Counted from the stretch's first letter, positions 44,777 through 53,650 are shown. The stretch is DNA of 64,000 nucleotides from DATBFG01 sp036558645 (GCA_036558645.1 DATBFG010000095.1:1-64000), one strand, 5' to 3'. A program made the numbers and translations. The notes: a model not told the origin generated them from the sequence alone.

Positions 44777-45808
44777 CTAGTAAATCCCGCCATCAGATTG
44801 CGTGCTTTTGACGACGCCGTGATCAATCGAGAGTCCGTAATCATTGCCGCCATCCCCAACCCATCGCCCCAAATCGAAGTGCGCACCAGTCGGCGCATGA
44901 TACACATCGACGTTGCTGAAGGTTACCGGTGTTTGGGGCTTGCAAACCTCAGGGGCTTCGCTTGGCCGCATAAAGTAGGCGCCTCGTCCCAATCCGACGA
45001 CAGTTCCCTTCCCGTCTCCTTCGACCAGCACCGCCGACCGTTCATCGATTGCTACCTCGCGAGGGCTGCGAGACCAGCCGTCCTGGATAATTCGGGCCAG
45101 GAAAACGAGGCTTCTTCCCATGCGGTCACGTTTTGCGAAGTGACTGTCTGTAAGCGTGTTCTCCAGATGTGGCACTTTCAAAAAATCGCGCACGACTGTG
45201 ACTCGCTTATGAAATGGATCGCTCAGAACATCCTTCGACGCGAGATCCGCGTCGTTCGGCGCATCACCGAGAGCGCCGTACGCGAACTGCCCCAGCACAG
45301 CCAAGCCGGCACTTGTTCCGCCGATTGGCTTCCCGGCGGCTATATCCGCATTGATCGCGTCCTGCACGGGTGTTCCCTTCCAGAAATTCACGTATCGCGA
45401 CTGGTCTCCTCCTGCAATGAAGATTGCCTCGGCATGGCTAATGATGTCCGAAACCTTTGGATCCTGTGCCGCTTCCCGTGTAGGAATCACAAGCGTCGCC
45501 ACTGAATTGGCACTACACAGCTTCTTTACGTATCCGTTGTATTCGCTGCTGCCGCGTGCACGCAGGATCAGGAAGTCTCCACCGTTAGCCTTGTCACAAA
45601 GCCACTTGAACGCTTCATCGAGGTCTGACCCGCCTCCCATCATCGCGATTCCACGGGTCGCTTGCGTTTCCTTATCGGTCTTCTGGCCCGTACGTTTGTA
45701 CTTGTAAGGAGCACCAAACAGGCTCCCTGTAACAAGCAGCAAAATGAAGGTGAGACAAAGGTTTCGCGAAAGCATCAGGGTTTTCAATCTATCGCGATTT
45801 GTCATCAC
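44777..45808 (-). CDS. exported cyanophycinase-like peptidase (S51 family)
   Basis: Serine peptidase of the cyanophycinase/dipeptidase E fold (343 aa) with an N-terminal signal segment (about 14-33). Catalytic serine in GGTSAGLAVLG (S166), the preceding FIAGGDQSRY (131-139), and an HLENTLTDSHFAKRDRMGR stretch with the expected His all match the family. Cyanophycinases release beta-Asp-Arg from cyanophycin; exported homologues probably act on scavenged polymer or related peptides. The start ATG overlaps the stop of the upstream PLP enzyme (ATGA), so the two are translationally coupled. Confidence 0.82.
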   Translation of the reverse strand: MMTNRDRLKTLMLSRNLCLTFILLLVTGSLFGAPYKYKRTGQKTDKETQATRGIAMMGGGSDLDEAFKWLCDKANGGDFLILRARGSSEYNGYVKKLCSANSVATLVIPTREAAQDPKVSDIISHAEAIFIAGGDQSRYVNFWKGTPVQDAINADIAAGKPIGGTSAGLAVLGQFAYGALGDAPNDADLASKDVLSDPFHKRVTVVRDFLKVPHLENTLTDSHFAKRDRMGRSLVFLARIIQDGWSRSPREVAIDERSAVLVEGDGKGTVVGLGRGAYFMRPSEAPEVCKPQTPVTFSNVDVYHAPTGAHFDLGRWVGDGGNDYGLSIDHGVVKSTQSDGGIY

Positions 45809-46770
45809 CGTCTACCCTCGCAGAGGGCTCGCCTCAATACGTCCGGCGCTATGTTCGCGCCGCTGACGAGAGCTACGACATCGCCTTGCACTTCGACTTG
45901 TCGGCTCAGTAACGCTGCTGTTGCGGCTGCACCTGCTGGTTCGGCTACAAGGTGTTCCTCAAGCGCCAGATGACGAATCGCTTCAAGCATCTGCTCTTCG
46001 GTTACGAGGCAGACGTCGTCAACCAATTCACGGATTGCCTTTACATTCTCCGCTTCCGGTGTTCGGGTCGCTAAGCCGTCCGCGATCGTATCGCAAGTCT
46101 CGGTTTCGACGGCATTACCCTGCTGCCACGAGAGAAAGTAGGAGGGGGCGCGCTGCGCCTGTACTCCGATGATTTTTACTTTCTGAGGCCGCTGCTTGGA
46201 CGCGGCGGCAACTCCGCGTATGAGTGCGGTGTCACCCATCGGAACGTATATCGCGCTCACACCAGGGCGCTGCTCCAGAATTTCCGCACCTATAGTGGCA
46301 GGGCCTGCTGGCAGGTCGAGGTCCGTAGCATCATTCAGAAAATAGATGGTCTCATCGTTTTCCGAATAGGCACGGGCTTTGCGGCACGCTTCCGCCAAGT
46401 CGCCCGAACCTTGCTCCACAATTTTTGCCCCCAGGTCTGCGATTCTCTTTCGCTTGACCGGATTCGGATTATCCGGAAGAAAGATCGTGGCCGGCACACC
46501 TAGTTGCTTCGCCGCGTATGCCACAGCAGCCCCATGGTTTCCTGTGCTCGATGCAATGACTTCTTTCACGCTGCGACGTGACATCCGCGTGGCTAAGGCA
46601 TAGATCGCCCCGCGCGGCTTGAACGATCCGGTGGGCAATTCGCTTTCTAGCTTTAGATAAACGCTGGCCTTTAGAGATGACAGGGACGGGGCATGCACCA
46701 AACGTGTCTGCGGAAGATAGCGACTCAGCAAGGTTCTGGCATCGCGAATCGTAAACGGCGTGATTGGCAC
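45805..46770 (-). CDS. PLP-dependent threonine/serine ammonia-lyase-like enzyme
   Basis: Fold-type II PLP enzyme (321 aa). PLP-lysine in PTGSFKPRGA (K51), SSTGNHGAAVAYAA (substrate loop, about 74-87) and C-terminal LVAEPAGAAATAAL. The phosphate-binding glycine loop, usually VGGGGL, reads VPMGDTALIRG (176-186), which is atypical, so the substrate may not be threonine or serine. No ACT regulatory domain, consistent with a catabolic or racemase-type enzyme. Start GTG at 46770 without a clear ribosome site. Overlaps the cyanophycinase-like gene by four bases, hinting at use of amino acids from peptides. Confidence 0.8.
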   Translation of the reverse strand: MPITPFTIRDARTLLSRYLPQTRLVHAPSLSSLKASVYLKLESELPTGSFKPRGAIYALATRMSRRSVKEVIASSTGNHGAAVAYAAKQLGVPATIFLPDNPNPVKRKRIADLGAKIVEQGSGDLAEACRKARAYSENDETIYFLNDATDLDLPAGPATIGAEILEQRPGVSAIYVPMGDTALIRGVAAASKQRPQKVKIIGVQAQRAPSYFLSWQQGNAVETETCDTIADGLATRTPEAENVKAIRELVDDVCLVTEEQMLEAIRHLALEEHLVAEPAGAAATAALLSRQVEVQGDVVALVSGANIAPDVLRRALCEGRR

Positions 46771-46836
46771 GGCATCATTCTAGCGTTTCAGGGGCATGTG
46801 ATTCCGAACCCTGGACAACATCGCTATGATGAAGCT

Positions 46837-47394
46837 GTGATTCACCATGTGGAATTCGTGCAGTGGATACCCGTTCCTTTGGAGCAGGTATTCCTGTTCT
46901 TTGCGAATCCCGGGAACTTGCCAAAGATTTCGCCACCGCAGTCGCGAGCGCAGTTGATCCATGTTCGCATCGTGCCGCCGCCCGGTATCAGTCGAGAGAG
47001 CGCGACGGTAAGCAGCCGAGAACCACTCGCCGGGGTCGGATCTGAAATCGTGACATCGTTCCGGCTCACACCATTCCTACCCATACGGCGACGATGGACT
47101 GCGCAAATCACCGAGTTCCAGTGGAATCATCATTTTGCCGACGTGCAGAAGTCAGGACCATTCAAGTATTTCCACCATCGCCACGAATTCTCAGCCGAGA
47201 ACCGCGGCGGACAAACTGGCGCAGCTATTCGCGATGTGATTGAGTATCAGGTCGGCTTTGGAGCTCTCGGAGAGATTGCGGACAAGTTTTTGGTCAGGCG
47301 ACAGCTAGCGGACATGTTCTCCTACCGTCAGAAAGCCGTCGAGAAATTGCTGGTGACGAAAAGATCCGGCGTGCAATTTCTGAGCCCCGACTAA
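46837..47394 (+). CDS. SRPBCC (START-like) family protein
   Basis: A 185-residue cytoplasmic protein resembling the SRPBCC superfamily of ligand-binding helix-grip proteins: N-terminal HHVEFVQWIPVPLEQVFLFFANPGNLPKISP, a central WTAQITEFQWNHHFADVQ and a C-terminal helix with YRQKAVEKLL. Similar proteins are annotated as polyketide cyclase/dehydrase-like or cell-division-inhibitor-like, with unknown ligands. GTG at 46837 gives the typical opening; starts further upstream overlap the divergent lyase gene and add unconserved residues. No ribosome site is evident. Convergent with the YbjQ gene, 12 bases apart. Confidence 0.7.
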   Translation: MIHHVEFVQWIPVPLEQVFLFFANPGNLPKISPPQSRAQLIHVRIVPPPGISRESATVSSREPLAGVGSEIVTSFRLTPFLPIRRRWTAQITEFQWNHHFADVQKSGPFKYFHHRHEFSAENRGGQTGAAIRDVIEYQVGFGALGEIADKFLVRRQLADMFSYRQKAVEKLLVTKRSGVQFLSPD

Positions 47395-47406
47395 TGCGTT
47401 TCGCTA

Positions 47407-47775
47407 TCAGTTCTTGATTGGTTCCACCACAAGAGCAGTGCCGTAGGCTAGAACTTCTGTGACGCCTTGCATAATTTCCGTGGCGTCATAGCGAGTTCCA
47501 ACCACCGCGTTCCCTCCCAATTCGGCGGCATGTTGCAGCATGAGTTCGAACGCGTCGGACCGGGTCTTCTCACACAAATTCGTCAACAAAGTAATGTTGC
47601 CGCCCAGGATCGTTTGCAAACCAGCTCCAATCGTCCCGAAGATCGAGCGCGAGCGCACAACAATTCCGCGAACGACTCCCAAAGTGCGAACCACCCGATA
47701 CCCGTCCAGTTCAAACTGCGTAGTGACCATCGTGTGAAGAATCCCGCGTCCGTGCGGTGAATAGCCAGTGGCCAT
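47407..47775 (-). CDS. YbjQ/UPF0145 family protein
   Basis: A 122-residue protein of the YbjQ (UPF0145) family: MVTTQFELDGYRVVRTLGVVRGIVVRS, then RSDAFELMLQHAAELGGNAVVGTRYDA and a C-terminal VLAYGTALVVEP. Members form beta-propeller-like pentamers or decamers; function remains unknown. ATG at 47775 is preferred over the internal ATG at 47730 because AAGGAGAG precedes it at five to six bases. It lies 47 bases after the CPXCG gene on the same strand and may be in one transcript with it. Confidence 0.85.
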   Translation of the reverse strand: MATGYSPHGRGILHTMVTTQFELDGYRVVRTLGVVRGIVVRSRSIFGTIGAGLQTILGGNITLLTNLCEKTRSDAFELMLQHAAELGGNAVVGTRYDATEIMQGVTEVLAYGTALVVEPIKN

Positions 47776-47822
47776 GCGCTCTCCTTTGCAGTTGCTGTCC
47801 GTGCTCAGCAGGCGTAAATAAA

Positions 47823-48002
47823 CTATTCCAATTCTGCTCGAATCACAAACTCTTGCGCGGAACGGTCGTATTCAATAAATAGCACGTTAGGTTTGCAGCA
47901 CACCTGGCAATCCTCTATGTAAGATTGCCGTGAGCCGGCAGAGTCGTCCACGCTGGTCTCATTCCGCTCACCGCATCCGGCGCACTGAAACGATGCATTC
48001 AC
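47823..48002 (-). CDS. CPXCG-type cysteine-rich small protein
   Basis: A 59-residue protein, short enough to be missed by ORF cut-offs. It matches the CPXCG zinc-ribbon-like family: FQCAGCGERNETSVDDSAG, SRQSYIEDCQVCCKPNVLF and a C-terminal basic/acidic tail. Cysteines are CxxC near residues 7-10 and CxxCC near 32-36, a probable Zn site; the first motif is CAGC rather than CPxC. Start is GTG at 48002 after an in-frame TGA just upstream; no ribosome site is clear. Function unknown in the family. Confidence 0.78.
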   Translation of the reverse strand: MNASFQCAGCGERNETSVDDSAGSRQSYIEDCQVCCKPNVLFIEYDRSAQEFVIRAELE

Positions 48003-48085
48003 GCAATCATTGTTACATCAAACAAACTTCGAAATGAAGTTGAGCGAATCACTACAGTCAAAGCCTCGCAGCTAGACACACACCA

Positions 48086-48091
48086 TATAAT
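48086..48091 (+). promoter_or_regulatory. perfect -10 element (TATAAT) before the M24 peptidase gene
   Basis: TATAAT at 48086-48091 lies 29 bases before the M24 ATG, which has GGAGG five bases upstream. The -35 region at the usual distance does not match consensus, so promoter strength is uncertain. Confidence 0.45.
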
Positions 48092-48120
48092 TCCACCAGT
48101 CCTGAAGAGTTGGAGGCTGA

Positions 48121-49401
48121 ATGATTTCAAGACGTGGCTTTCTTCAAGCTGGCACTATCGCCGCAGGTTCCACCATTGCTGCCGCGCCGCTGATGGCAGC
48201 GGGAAAAAGCTCTCTCCCTTCGTCAATTGCCGCTCTGAAGTCCATGAAATCTGAGGCTAGGCCATTTATCCGCGAGGAATACCTTCAACGGCAAGAGAAC
48301 GCCCGGCGCCTGATGCAATCGAACCGGCTCGACGCCATCCTTCTTATGGAAGGAACCTCTCTCAGCTATTTCACTGGCATTCACTGGTGGGGCGCAGAAC
48401 GCCTGTTCGTCACAGTCCTCCCCGCAAAGGGAGAGGCCTTCTACGTTTGTCCCGCATTTGAGGAGGGGCGCGCGCGGGAGCAGATCAAAGCACACTTCGG
48501 CGATCAAGGTGCCGATGTCCGCGTTTGGCAGGAGCATGACAGTCCCTACCAATTGGTAGCCCAAGGCTTCAAAGACCGCGGGATCGCGACAGGTTCCGTC
48601 GGAGTGGAAGAAACAGTTCGATTCGTCTTTGCGGATGGAATTGCCAAGGCGTCCTCACAGACTCAGCTCAGTAGTGCAACTGCCGTTACTGCTGGGTGCC
48701 GTATGAGAAAGAGCGCGCATGAAATCGAGCTTATGCGATTGGCTGCAAAGGTGACTCTGAAAGCGTATGAAGCTGCCTATCGCGGGCTAAAAGCCGGCAT
48801 GACCCAGGCCCAGTTCCAAGATCTGATCTCAGCAGCTCACACACGCCTTGGTTTCCCCGGCGAGGCCAGTGTTCAAGTGGGCGAATATTCAGCCTACCCG
48901 CATGGATCCGTCACTCCACAGGTGATCCGCGAGGGGACGATTATTCTCATCGATGGCGGTTGCAAGGTGGAGGAGTACAGCTCCGACATCTCTCGAACCT
49001 TCGTTCTCGGAAAGCCCTCCGACAAGATGAAGAAGGTATTCGATATCGTCCACGAGGCTCAGAGTACGGCTCTCAAGACTGCGCGTCCAGGGCTGGAATG
49101 CCAGTCCGTCGATGCCGCTGCGCGCAAGGTGGTGTCGGACGGGGGATACGGGCCTGATTACAAATTCTTCACTCACCGCGTGGGCCACGGTATGGGCATG
49201 GACGTCCATGAATGGCCCTATCTTGTCCGTGGGAACAACTTGCCTCTAGAGGCGGACATGACGTTCAGCGATGAGCCTGGAATCTACATTCGCGGCGAGT
49301 TTGGTGTCCGACTGGAAGACGATATGCACATCACTGAAAGCGGAGCCGAGCTGTTCACGCCGCAAAGCCCGTCGCTGGAGGACCCGTTTGCAACTGCCTA
49401 G
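48121..49401 (+). CDS. Tat-exported M24 metallopeptidase (Xaa-Pro aminopeptidase-like)
   Basis: Metallopeptidase of the pita-bread fold (426 aa). N-terminal twin-arginine signal MISRRGFLQAG...AAAPLMAAG. The usual five metal ligands are visible: D278 and D289 in IDGGCKVEEYSSDISRTF, H356 in RVGHGMGMDVHEWP, E385 in SDEPGIYI and E399 in RLEDDM. The N-terminal creatinase-like domain occupies about 50-195. Predicted to cleave N-terminal residues before proline in peptides outside the cytoplasm. The ATG has an excellent GGAGG site. Convergent with the aminotransferase gene; stops 10 bases apart. Confidence 0.92.
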   Translation: MISRRGFLQAGTIAAGSTIAAAPLMAAGKSSLPSSIAALKSMKSEARPFIREEYLQRQENARRLMQSNRLDAILLMEGTSLSYFTGIHWWGAERLFVTVLPAKGEAFYVCPAFEEGRAREQIKAHFGDQGADVRVWQEHDSPYQLVAQGFKDRGIATGSVGVEETVRFVFADGIAKASSQTQLSSATAVTAGCRMRKSAHEIELMRLAAKVTLKAYEAAYRGLKAGMTQAQFQDLISAAHTRLGFPGEASVQVGEYSAYPHGSVTPQVIREGTIILIDGGCKVEEYSSDISRTFVLGKPSDKMKKVFDIVHEAQSTALKTARPGLECQSVDAAARKVVSDGGYGPDYKFFTHRVGHGMGMDVHEWPYLVRGNNLPLEADMTFSDEPGIYIRGEFGVRLEDDMHITESGAELFTPQSPSLEDPFATA

Positions 49402-49411
49402 CCGGCGTTGC

Positions 49412-50668
49412 TTAGCGGCTCCGCGCAGGTTGCAATTGATGCATCTGTAACTTGACGGCAACTGAGAGCCGCCGAATTCCCTCGCGGATCTGCTCCGGCT
49501 GAGCGTTCGAGAAATTCAATCGCAGATGCCGCATGCATTCTTCCGCAAAACCATTGGGCGCATAAAACGAATCGCCCGGGACAAAAGCGACATTCTCCTT
49601 CAACGCCGCTTCAAACAGCTTCTGGCAACTCATGCCAGCCGGCAGCGTCACCCAGAGGAACAGCCCACCCTTAGGATGAGTCCATGATGCCTCGGCCGGA
49701 AAGTACTCCTTCAATGCCGCCAGCATGACATCCCGGCGCTCCCCATATACCTTACGAATCAGTTTCACATGCTCGTCGAGAAAGTTATCTTTAGCAACTT
49801 CGTAAGCGACTGCCTGGGTAAAGGTGGAAGTGTGAAGATCCATCCCCTGCTTAATCTGGATCAACTTGGAAATCACATCCGTAGGAGCCACGATCCAACC
49901 AAGTCGCAGGCCGGGTGCAAGTGTTTTTGAGAAGGTACTCAGGTAAATCACATTGCCAATCGAGTATTCGCTGTCGCGCCGCAGATTCTCGCGATCAAGG
50001 GCTACCAGCGAAGGCAAGTGCTCGCCTTCGTACCTAAGCTGTCCGTACGGATCGTCTTCAATGATCGGTACGCCATATCTGTCCGCCATAAGTACGAGTT
50101 CGTGACGTCGACCCTCTGCTAGAGTCGTCCCACCAGGATTCTGAAAGTTCGGCAGCACATACATGAACTTCGGGCCGGAGCGCAACGGCTTTTCTAGCTG
50201 ATCTGTTCGGAGACCATCATCGTCACTCGGCACACTGACGTACTCAGCGCCGTAAATGTTGAACGCCTGCAGGGCGCCGAGATATGTCGGCGCTTCCACC
50301 AGCACCCGGTCTCCCGAGTTGATGAGCAGTTTGCCGATCAAGTCCAACGCTTGTTGTGAACCCGACGTGATCAGGACATTCTCGACTTTCGCAGAGACGC
50401 CATACCTCGCCGTATGGCGGGCGATCATCTCCCGCAATGGAGGAAAGCCTTCCGTGGCACCATACTGCAATGCCTGCTCCGGGTAATTGTGCAGAACCGC
50501 ATCGCAGGCTTCCTTGAAGCGCGTCGTAGGAAAAACGTCGGGGGCAGGCAAACCGCCGGCGAACGAGATCACCTCCGGTCGTTGCGTGATCTTCAATAAT
50601 TCGCGGATAGCGGAACTCTTCAGTCCTTTGGTCCGCTGCGCGTAACGGGACGTCCAGGCAGTCGACAT
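49412..50668 (-). CDS. class I/II PLP aminotransferase (2-aminoadipate-type)
   Basis: PLP aminotransferase (418 aa) resembling the LysN/2-aminoadipate and MocR-catalytic group: RELLKITQRPEVISFAGGLPAPDVFP at the N-terminus, QQALDLIGKLL, PNFQNPGGTTL, IIEDDPYGQLRYEG and PLP-lysine K248 in YLSTFSKTLAPGLRLGW. There is no N-terminal GntR DNA-binding domain, so it is an enzyme rather than a MocR regulator. The substrate may be 2-aminoadipate, aromatic or branched amino acids. It lies among peptide- and amino-acid-degrading genes. Confidence 0.88.
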   Translation of the reverse strand: MSTAWTSRYAQRTKGLKSSAIRELLKITQRPEVISFAGGLPAPDVFPTTRFKEACDAVLHNYPEQALQYGATEGFPPLREMIARHTARYGVSAKVENVLITSGSQQALDLIGKLLINSGDRVLVEAPTYLGALQAFNIYGAEYVSVPSDDDGLRTDQLEKPLRSGPKFMYVLPNFQNPGGTTLAEGRRHELVLMADRYGVPIIEDDPYGQLRYEGEHLPSLVALDRENLRRDSEYSIGNVIYLSTFSKTLAPGLRLGWIVAPTDVISKLIQIKQGMDLHTSTFTQAVAYEVAKDNFLDEHVKLIRKVYGERRDVMLAALKEYFPAEASWTHPKGGLFLWVTLPAGMSCQKLFEAALKENVAFVPGDSFYAPNGFAEECMRHLRLNFSNAQPEQIREGIRRLSVAVKLQMHQLQPARSR

Positions 50669-50868
50669 TCTCTCCTGTCCTCCAGTCCTGACTCTAAATC
50701 GTTCTTACCATAGATGCTGTGATCTTCGTCCATATTATTGTGACGGAGATCACCGGCAGAAGCGATCCCACAATAGTCCACTAGACATAACACAGGGGGC
50801 GAATGTTGCGTCCGCAATTCTGCTCGAGAGTTACAGCATAAAGGCAGAAGGCTCGATGACTCAGCGTA

Positions 50869-51516
50869 TCAGTGTGCCAGAGGCTTCAGCGGACCTTGCA
50901 CCGCCGAAATTCCGGCGCGTTTCTTCAACTCCCCTAGCAATGCATGAGCTGCGTTCAAGTACGTCTTGGTGGGATCTGATGGGTCGGCCCATACCGCATC
51001 GTAGATGAGTTGCGCCGCCTCCTTTATATCGATGTGAAGCGCGGCTTCCATCACGTCGATGCGTTGCTGTTGCTTGTCGTAACAGCTCTTACAGACCGTG
51101 GCCTCTTCGAAGGCTTCCCCGTGGTTTTGGTCCAGGGTACAGCGGAAACTGGCCGCCGCATTAATCTGCGTGTGCGAAGCATAGAGCTGAGACTTGAATT
51201 CGCGCAGAAATTTCTCTCGCTCTGCCTCTAGGGCCGCATCATCTGGATCTTGTTCGCTCAAAGCAGGTGCGACAGGCACCTTCGCCGACGCTGCCGACAC
51301 TCGCTCGCTCGTCTTACATACCGGACAGACGTTTAGATCAGCCTTGTAGTACGTCTTGCATTTGGCGCAAGGCAGTCCATACCCGACATTTCTTGCTACT
51401 GTGATCGTGTCGCCCGTTCGGCGCTCCGGGTGGCGAGGGTCCCCTCCCGACTGCAGCACACCTTGTGCTGGCGCGCTAGTTCCTTTACTCGTCTGTGCCG
51501 CTTGTGTCGGACTCAT
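50869..51516 (-). CDS. zinc-ribbon protein of unknown function
   Basis: A 215-residue protein without signal or membrane segments. The first Zn site is C50/C53/C64/C67 (CAKCKTYYKADLNVCPVC). A second candidate site is C126, H132, C142 and C145 (RCTLDQNHGEAFEEATVCKSCYDKQ). Between them lies an acidic helical stretch (about 90-115). The C-terminus is helical (DIKEAAQLIYDAVWADPSDPTKTYLNAAHALLGELKK). I recognise no named family; the architecture suggests a nucleic-acid or protein-binding adaptor. Separate from its neighbours by 120-200 bases. Confidence 0.72.
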   Translation of the reverse strand: MSPTQAAQTSKGTSAPAQGVLQSGGDPRHPERRTGDTITVARNVGYGLPCAKCKTYYKADLNVCPVCKTSERVSAASAKVPVAPALSEQDPDDAALEAEREKFLREFKSQLYASHTQINAAASFRCTLDQNHGEAFEEATVCKSCYDKQQQRIDVMEAALHIDIKEAAQLIYDAVWADPSDPTKTYLNAAHALLGELKKRAGISAVQGPLKPLAH

Positions 51517-51638
51517 TCTCGTGGTCCCTGTGGCAGAAGCTCAGGTAAGTATTCTAGGTTGGCAGACGAAGAAATCCGACAGCACGCCGGTACATGCCCA
51601 TATGTCTGCTGCAAGGCATAGTTGTATGGAAGGCCCGT

Positions 51639-53084
51639 TCAGGGTGCAGTCTGTCGCTTCAGCCTTAAAACTTCCTCTTTGCGGGTCCGGTAGAGCGCCT
51701 GCCGAGGGTCCAACCGGGAAGCGGCGTCCAGTTCGGTCAGGGCCTGATCGTACCGACCCATGCTTGCGAGACAGGCTCCCAGATAGAAGTGATTGTCAGC
51801 ATTGGGTTGAAGCCGTAAAGCTTCATGAAACTCCTGGGCCGCAGGCTCCCACTTCTCGGCTCGAAACAAGGCCGTCGCCAGGAAGTGATGCGCCGCGGGA
51901 GAATCAGGATCGAGTTGGACCGCGATTCGCAGCTCTCTTTCCGCCGCCTCGCTCCTGCCGGTTACTAGTAATGCCTGCCCCAAAACACGGTGTTCTACGG
52001 CACGGTTTGGATTCTGGGCAATCGCCAGCCTCAGTTCTGCAATCGCTGGCTCGTATTCGCGATTAGCCATTAGCGCCTTTGCCAGTACGTCATGCCCCTG
52101 TGGCCAGCCAGGATTTGTGCGAAAGAGCTCCCGCAACTCGACGATCGCTTCTTCGAAACGATTGTTGTCGCAGAGTGTGTTTCCCAGGTTGAAAAGCACG
52201 GACCCTTCCGCCGGAGCCAGCCGATTTGCTTCCCGGTACTCTGCAATCGCGCGTTCGGTATCTCCGAGATCACGCAAGGCGATACCTAGGTTGTTGTGAG
52301 CCTCCCAGAATTTTGCATTCAGGCTAATCGCTTTGCGGTACGCCGCAATGGACCCGGTAAGGTCCTTATTGAGCCGTAGTGCGATACCCATGTCATAGTA
52401 CGTCTCGGCATTGTCCGGATCTCGAACCAGCGCCTGGTGAAAAGCGTTGAGTGCGGCGGGATACGACCCGTTTGAAACGAAGCCGAGTCCCAGGAAGCGG
52501 TATGCCTCCGCGTTCGCAGGATCCATGCTCAGCGCTGTGCGTGCCTCTGCAATCGCGTTGTCACCATCGTCGTAGCGATAAAAAACGTAGGCCAGCCGAC
52601 TGTGCACCTCCGGGAAATCCGGCATACGTTCCTTGGAATTTGAGTATTCATCGAAAGCGTCGTCGACCATATCCATGCGCAGATAGGCATGCGCCAAGGC
52701 GAAACGAAGTGCACCATCCTCGGGATTCCGCCCGGCGAGCACATCTAGCTCGGACCTGGCTTCTTCGTAGTTCCCCGCGTGCAATTTCGCTGCCGCAAGG
52801 ACCACAGCGGCGGAACATTCCTTCCCGTTTGGAGCGCTTTGTTTCAGAGTCCGGAGTACAGTAATCAGGTCAGGCGCAGCACCTGCACTCGTTAGGCGCC
52901 TGGCGGTCGCGTCGTCTAGCTCAAAATCGATCCCGCGTTGCTTGACGAACCGAATGAGACTTTGATTCTGGATGTCGCTGGCGGCCCACGCAGCAAGCTG
53001 GTTGCAAGTGACAAGTTGAGCCGTCTTGGCAAAGCTCAGCGTGGAGAACAGAAGACAGGTAAGAACCGGACCCCTCGCGCGCAC
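51639..53084 (-). CDS. exported TPR-repeat protein
   Basis: A 481-residue protein with an apparent signal peptide (about 1-20), an N-terminal helical region (LVTCNQLAAWAASDIQNQ, then a stretch with RRLTSAGAAPDLITVLRTL), and about ten TPRs from about 80 to 460 with the NPxxAExxxxLGxALxxxG pattern. Such domains scaffold protein complexes. The start is GTG at 53084 with GGAG seven bases upstream. The 566-base gap behind it is described separately. Function cannot be inferred beyond a scaffold. Confidence 0.8.
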   Translation of the reverse strand: MRARGPVLTCLLFSTLSFAKTAQLVTCNQLAAWAASDIQNQSLIRFVKQRGIDFELDDATARRLTSAGAAPDLITVLRTLKQSAPNGKECSAAVVLAAAKLHAGNYEEARSELDVLAGRNPEDGALRFALAHAYLRMDMVDDAFDEYSNSKERMPDFPEVHSRLAYVFYRYDDGDNAIAEARTALSMDPANAEAYRFLGLGFVSNGSYPAALNAFHQALVRDPDNAETYYDMGIALRLNKDLTGSIAAYRKAISLNAKFWEAHNNLGIALRDLGDTERAIAEYREANRLAPAEGSVLFNLGNTLCDNNRFEEAIVELRELFRTNPGWPQGHDVLAKALMANREYEPAIAELRLAIAQNPNRAVEHRVLGQALLVTGRSEAAERELRIAVQLDPDSPAAHHFLATALFRAEKWEPAAQEFHEALRLQPNADNHFYLGACLASMGRYDQALTELDAASRLDPRQALYRTRKEEVLRLKRQTAP

Positions 53085-53650
53085 AAATGACTCCTTTGAC
53101 CCCGGGAAACAATGCTGCTGCCAAAATAAAGCTGGATCTTAGGCCAGAGTAGGTGCCGTAAGTAACTGGAATCTTAACCAGTCCCTCTTGTTATTTTTTC
53201 TTGTATTTCTGCACCTTTGTCGGAGCCCCGTTGAGGAACAACAAAACTCCTTGACGCTGTCAAAAACGGGGGTATGATTCGCCCAGTAAATAAAGATTCT
53301 CCTCAAGTGAGCTTTTGTGGAGGCCAATCCCCACACCCGCCGAGTTGCTCTCGGCGGGTCCTTGCGTATAAGCCATATTGTTTTCAGATATTTGCTCGGG
53401 CAGGGACAACGTGTCGCTTCCTTCCGACATGGTAGTAGCGGAATTGCCTTGCTTGTGCTCTGCTTTCCATGAGGATTGTGTTATTTCAGGACAAAGGCCG
53501 TGCACGGTCCTGTAAATCTTGGGTCAGCTGTCTCACGACCCCGAAAACCGAGCGACTAGAATACTGGCGCGTACATAAGCCACCTTCGGGGAACTTGCCT
53601 TCCCGATTGGTCATCCAAGACTCAAGTCATTCAAAAGATTGTGGGGTCTT
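53085..53650. other. intergenic region with a strong hairpin
   Basis: A 566-base gap between divergent genes. It contains a perfect 10-bp stem, ACCCGCCGAG (53335-53344) and CTCGGCGGGT (53350-53359), closing a TTGCT loop, with no T-tract on either side. The stem falls within a weak - strand ORF (53260-53505, 81 codons) with no ribosome site and no recognised domain. A small RNA, a stable leader structure or a real small gene are all possible. Confidence 0.35.

Noticed and set aside
51356..52066. A 236-codon + strand reading frame across the zinc-ribbon gene and TPR gene.
   Set aside because: It runs antisense to two well-supported genes, is Arg/Pro-rich without a domain, and has no ribosome site; it reflects GC-driven open frames.
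53095..53135. TGGCAG-N5-TTGTT upstream of the TPR gene as a sigma-54 promoter.
   Set aside because: The invariant GC of the -12 element is GT, which normally abolishes function.
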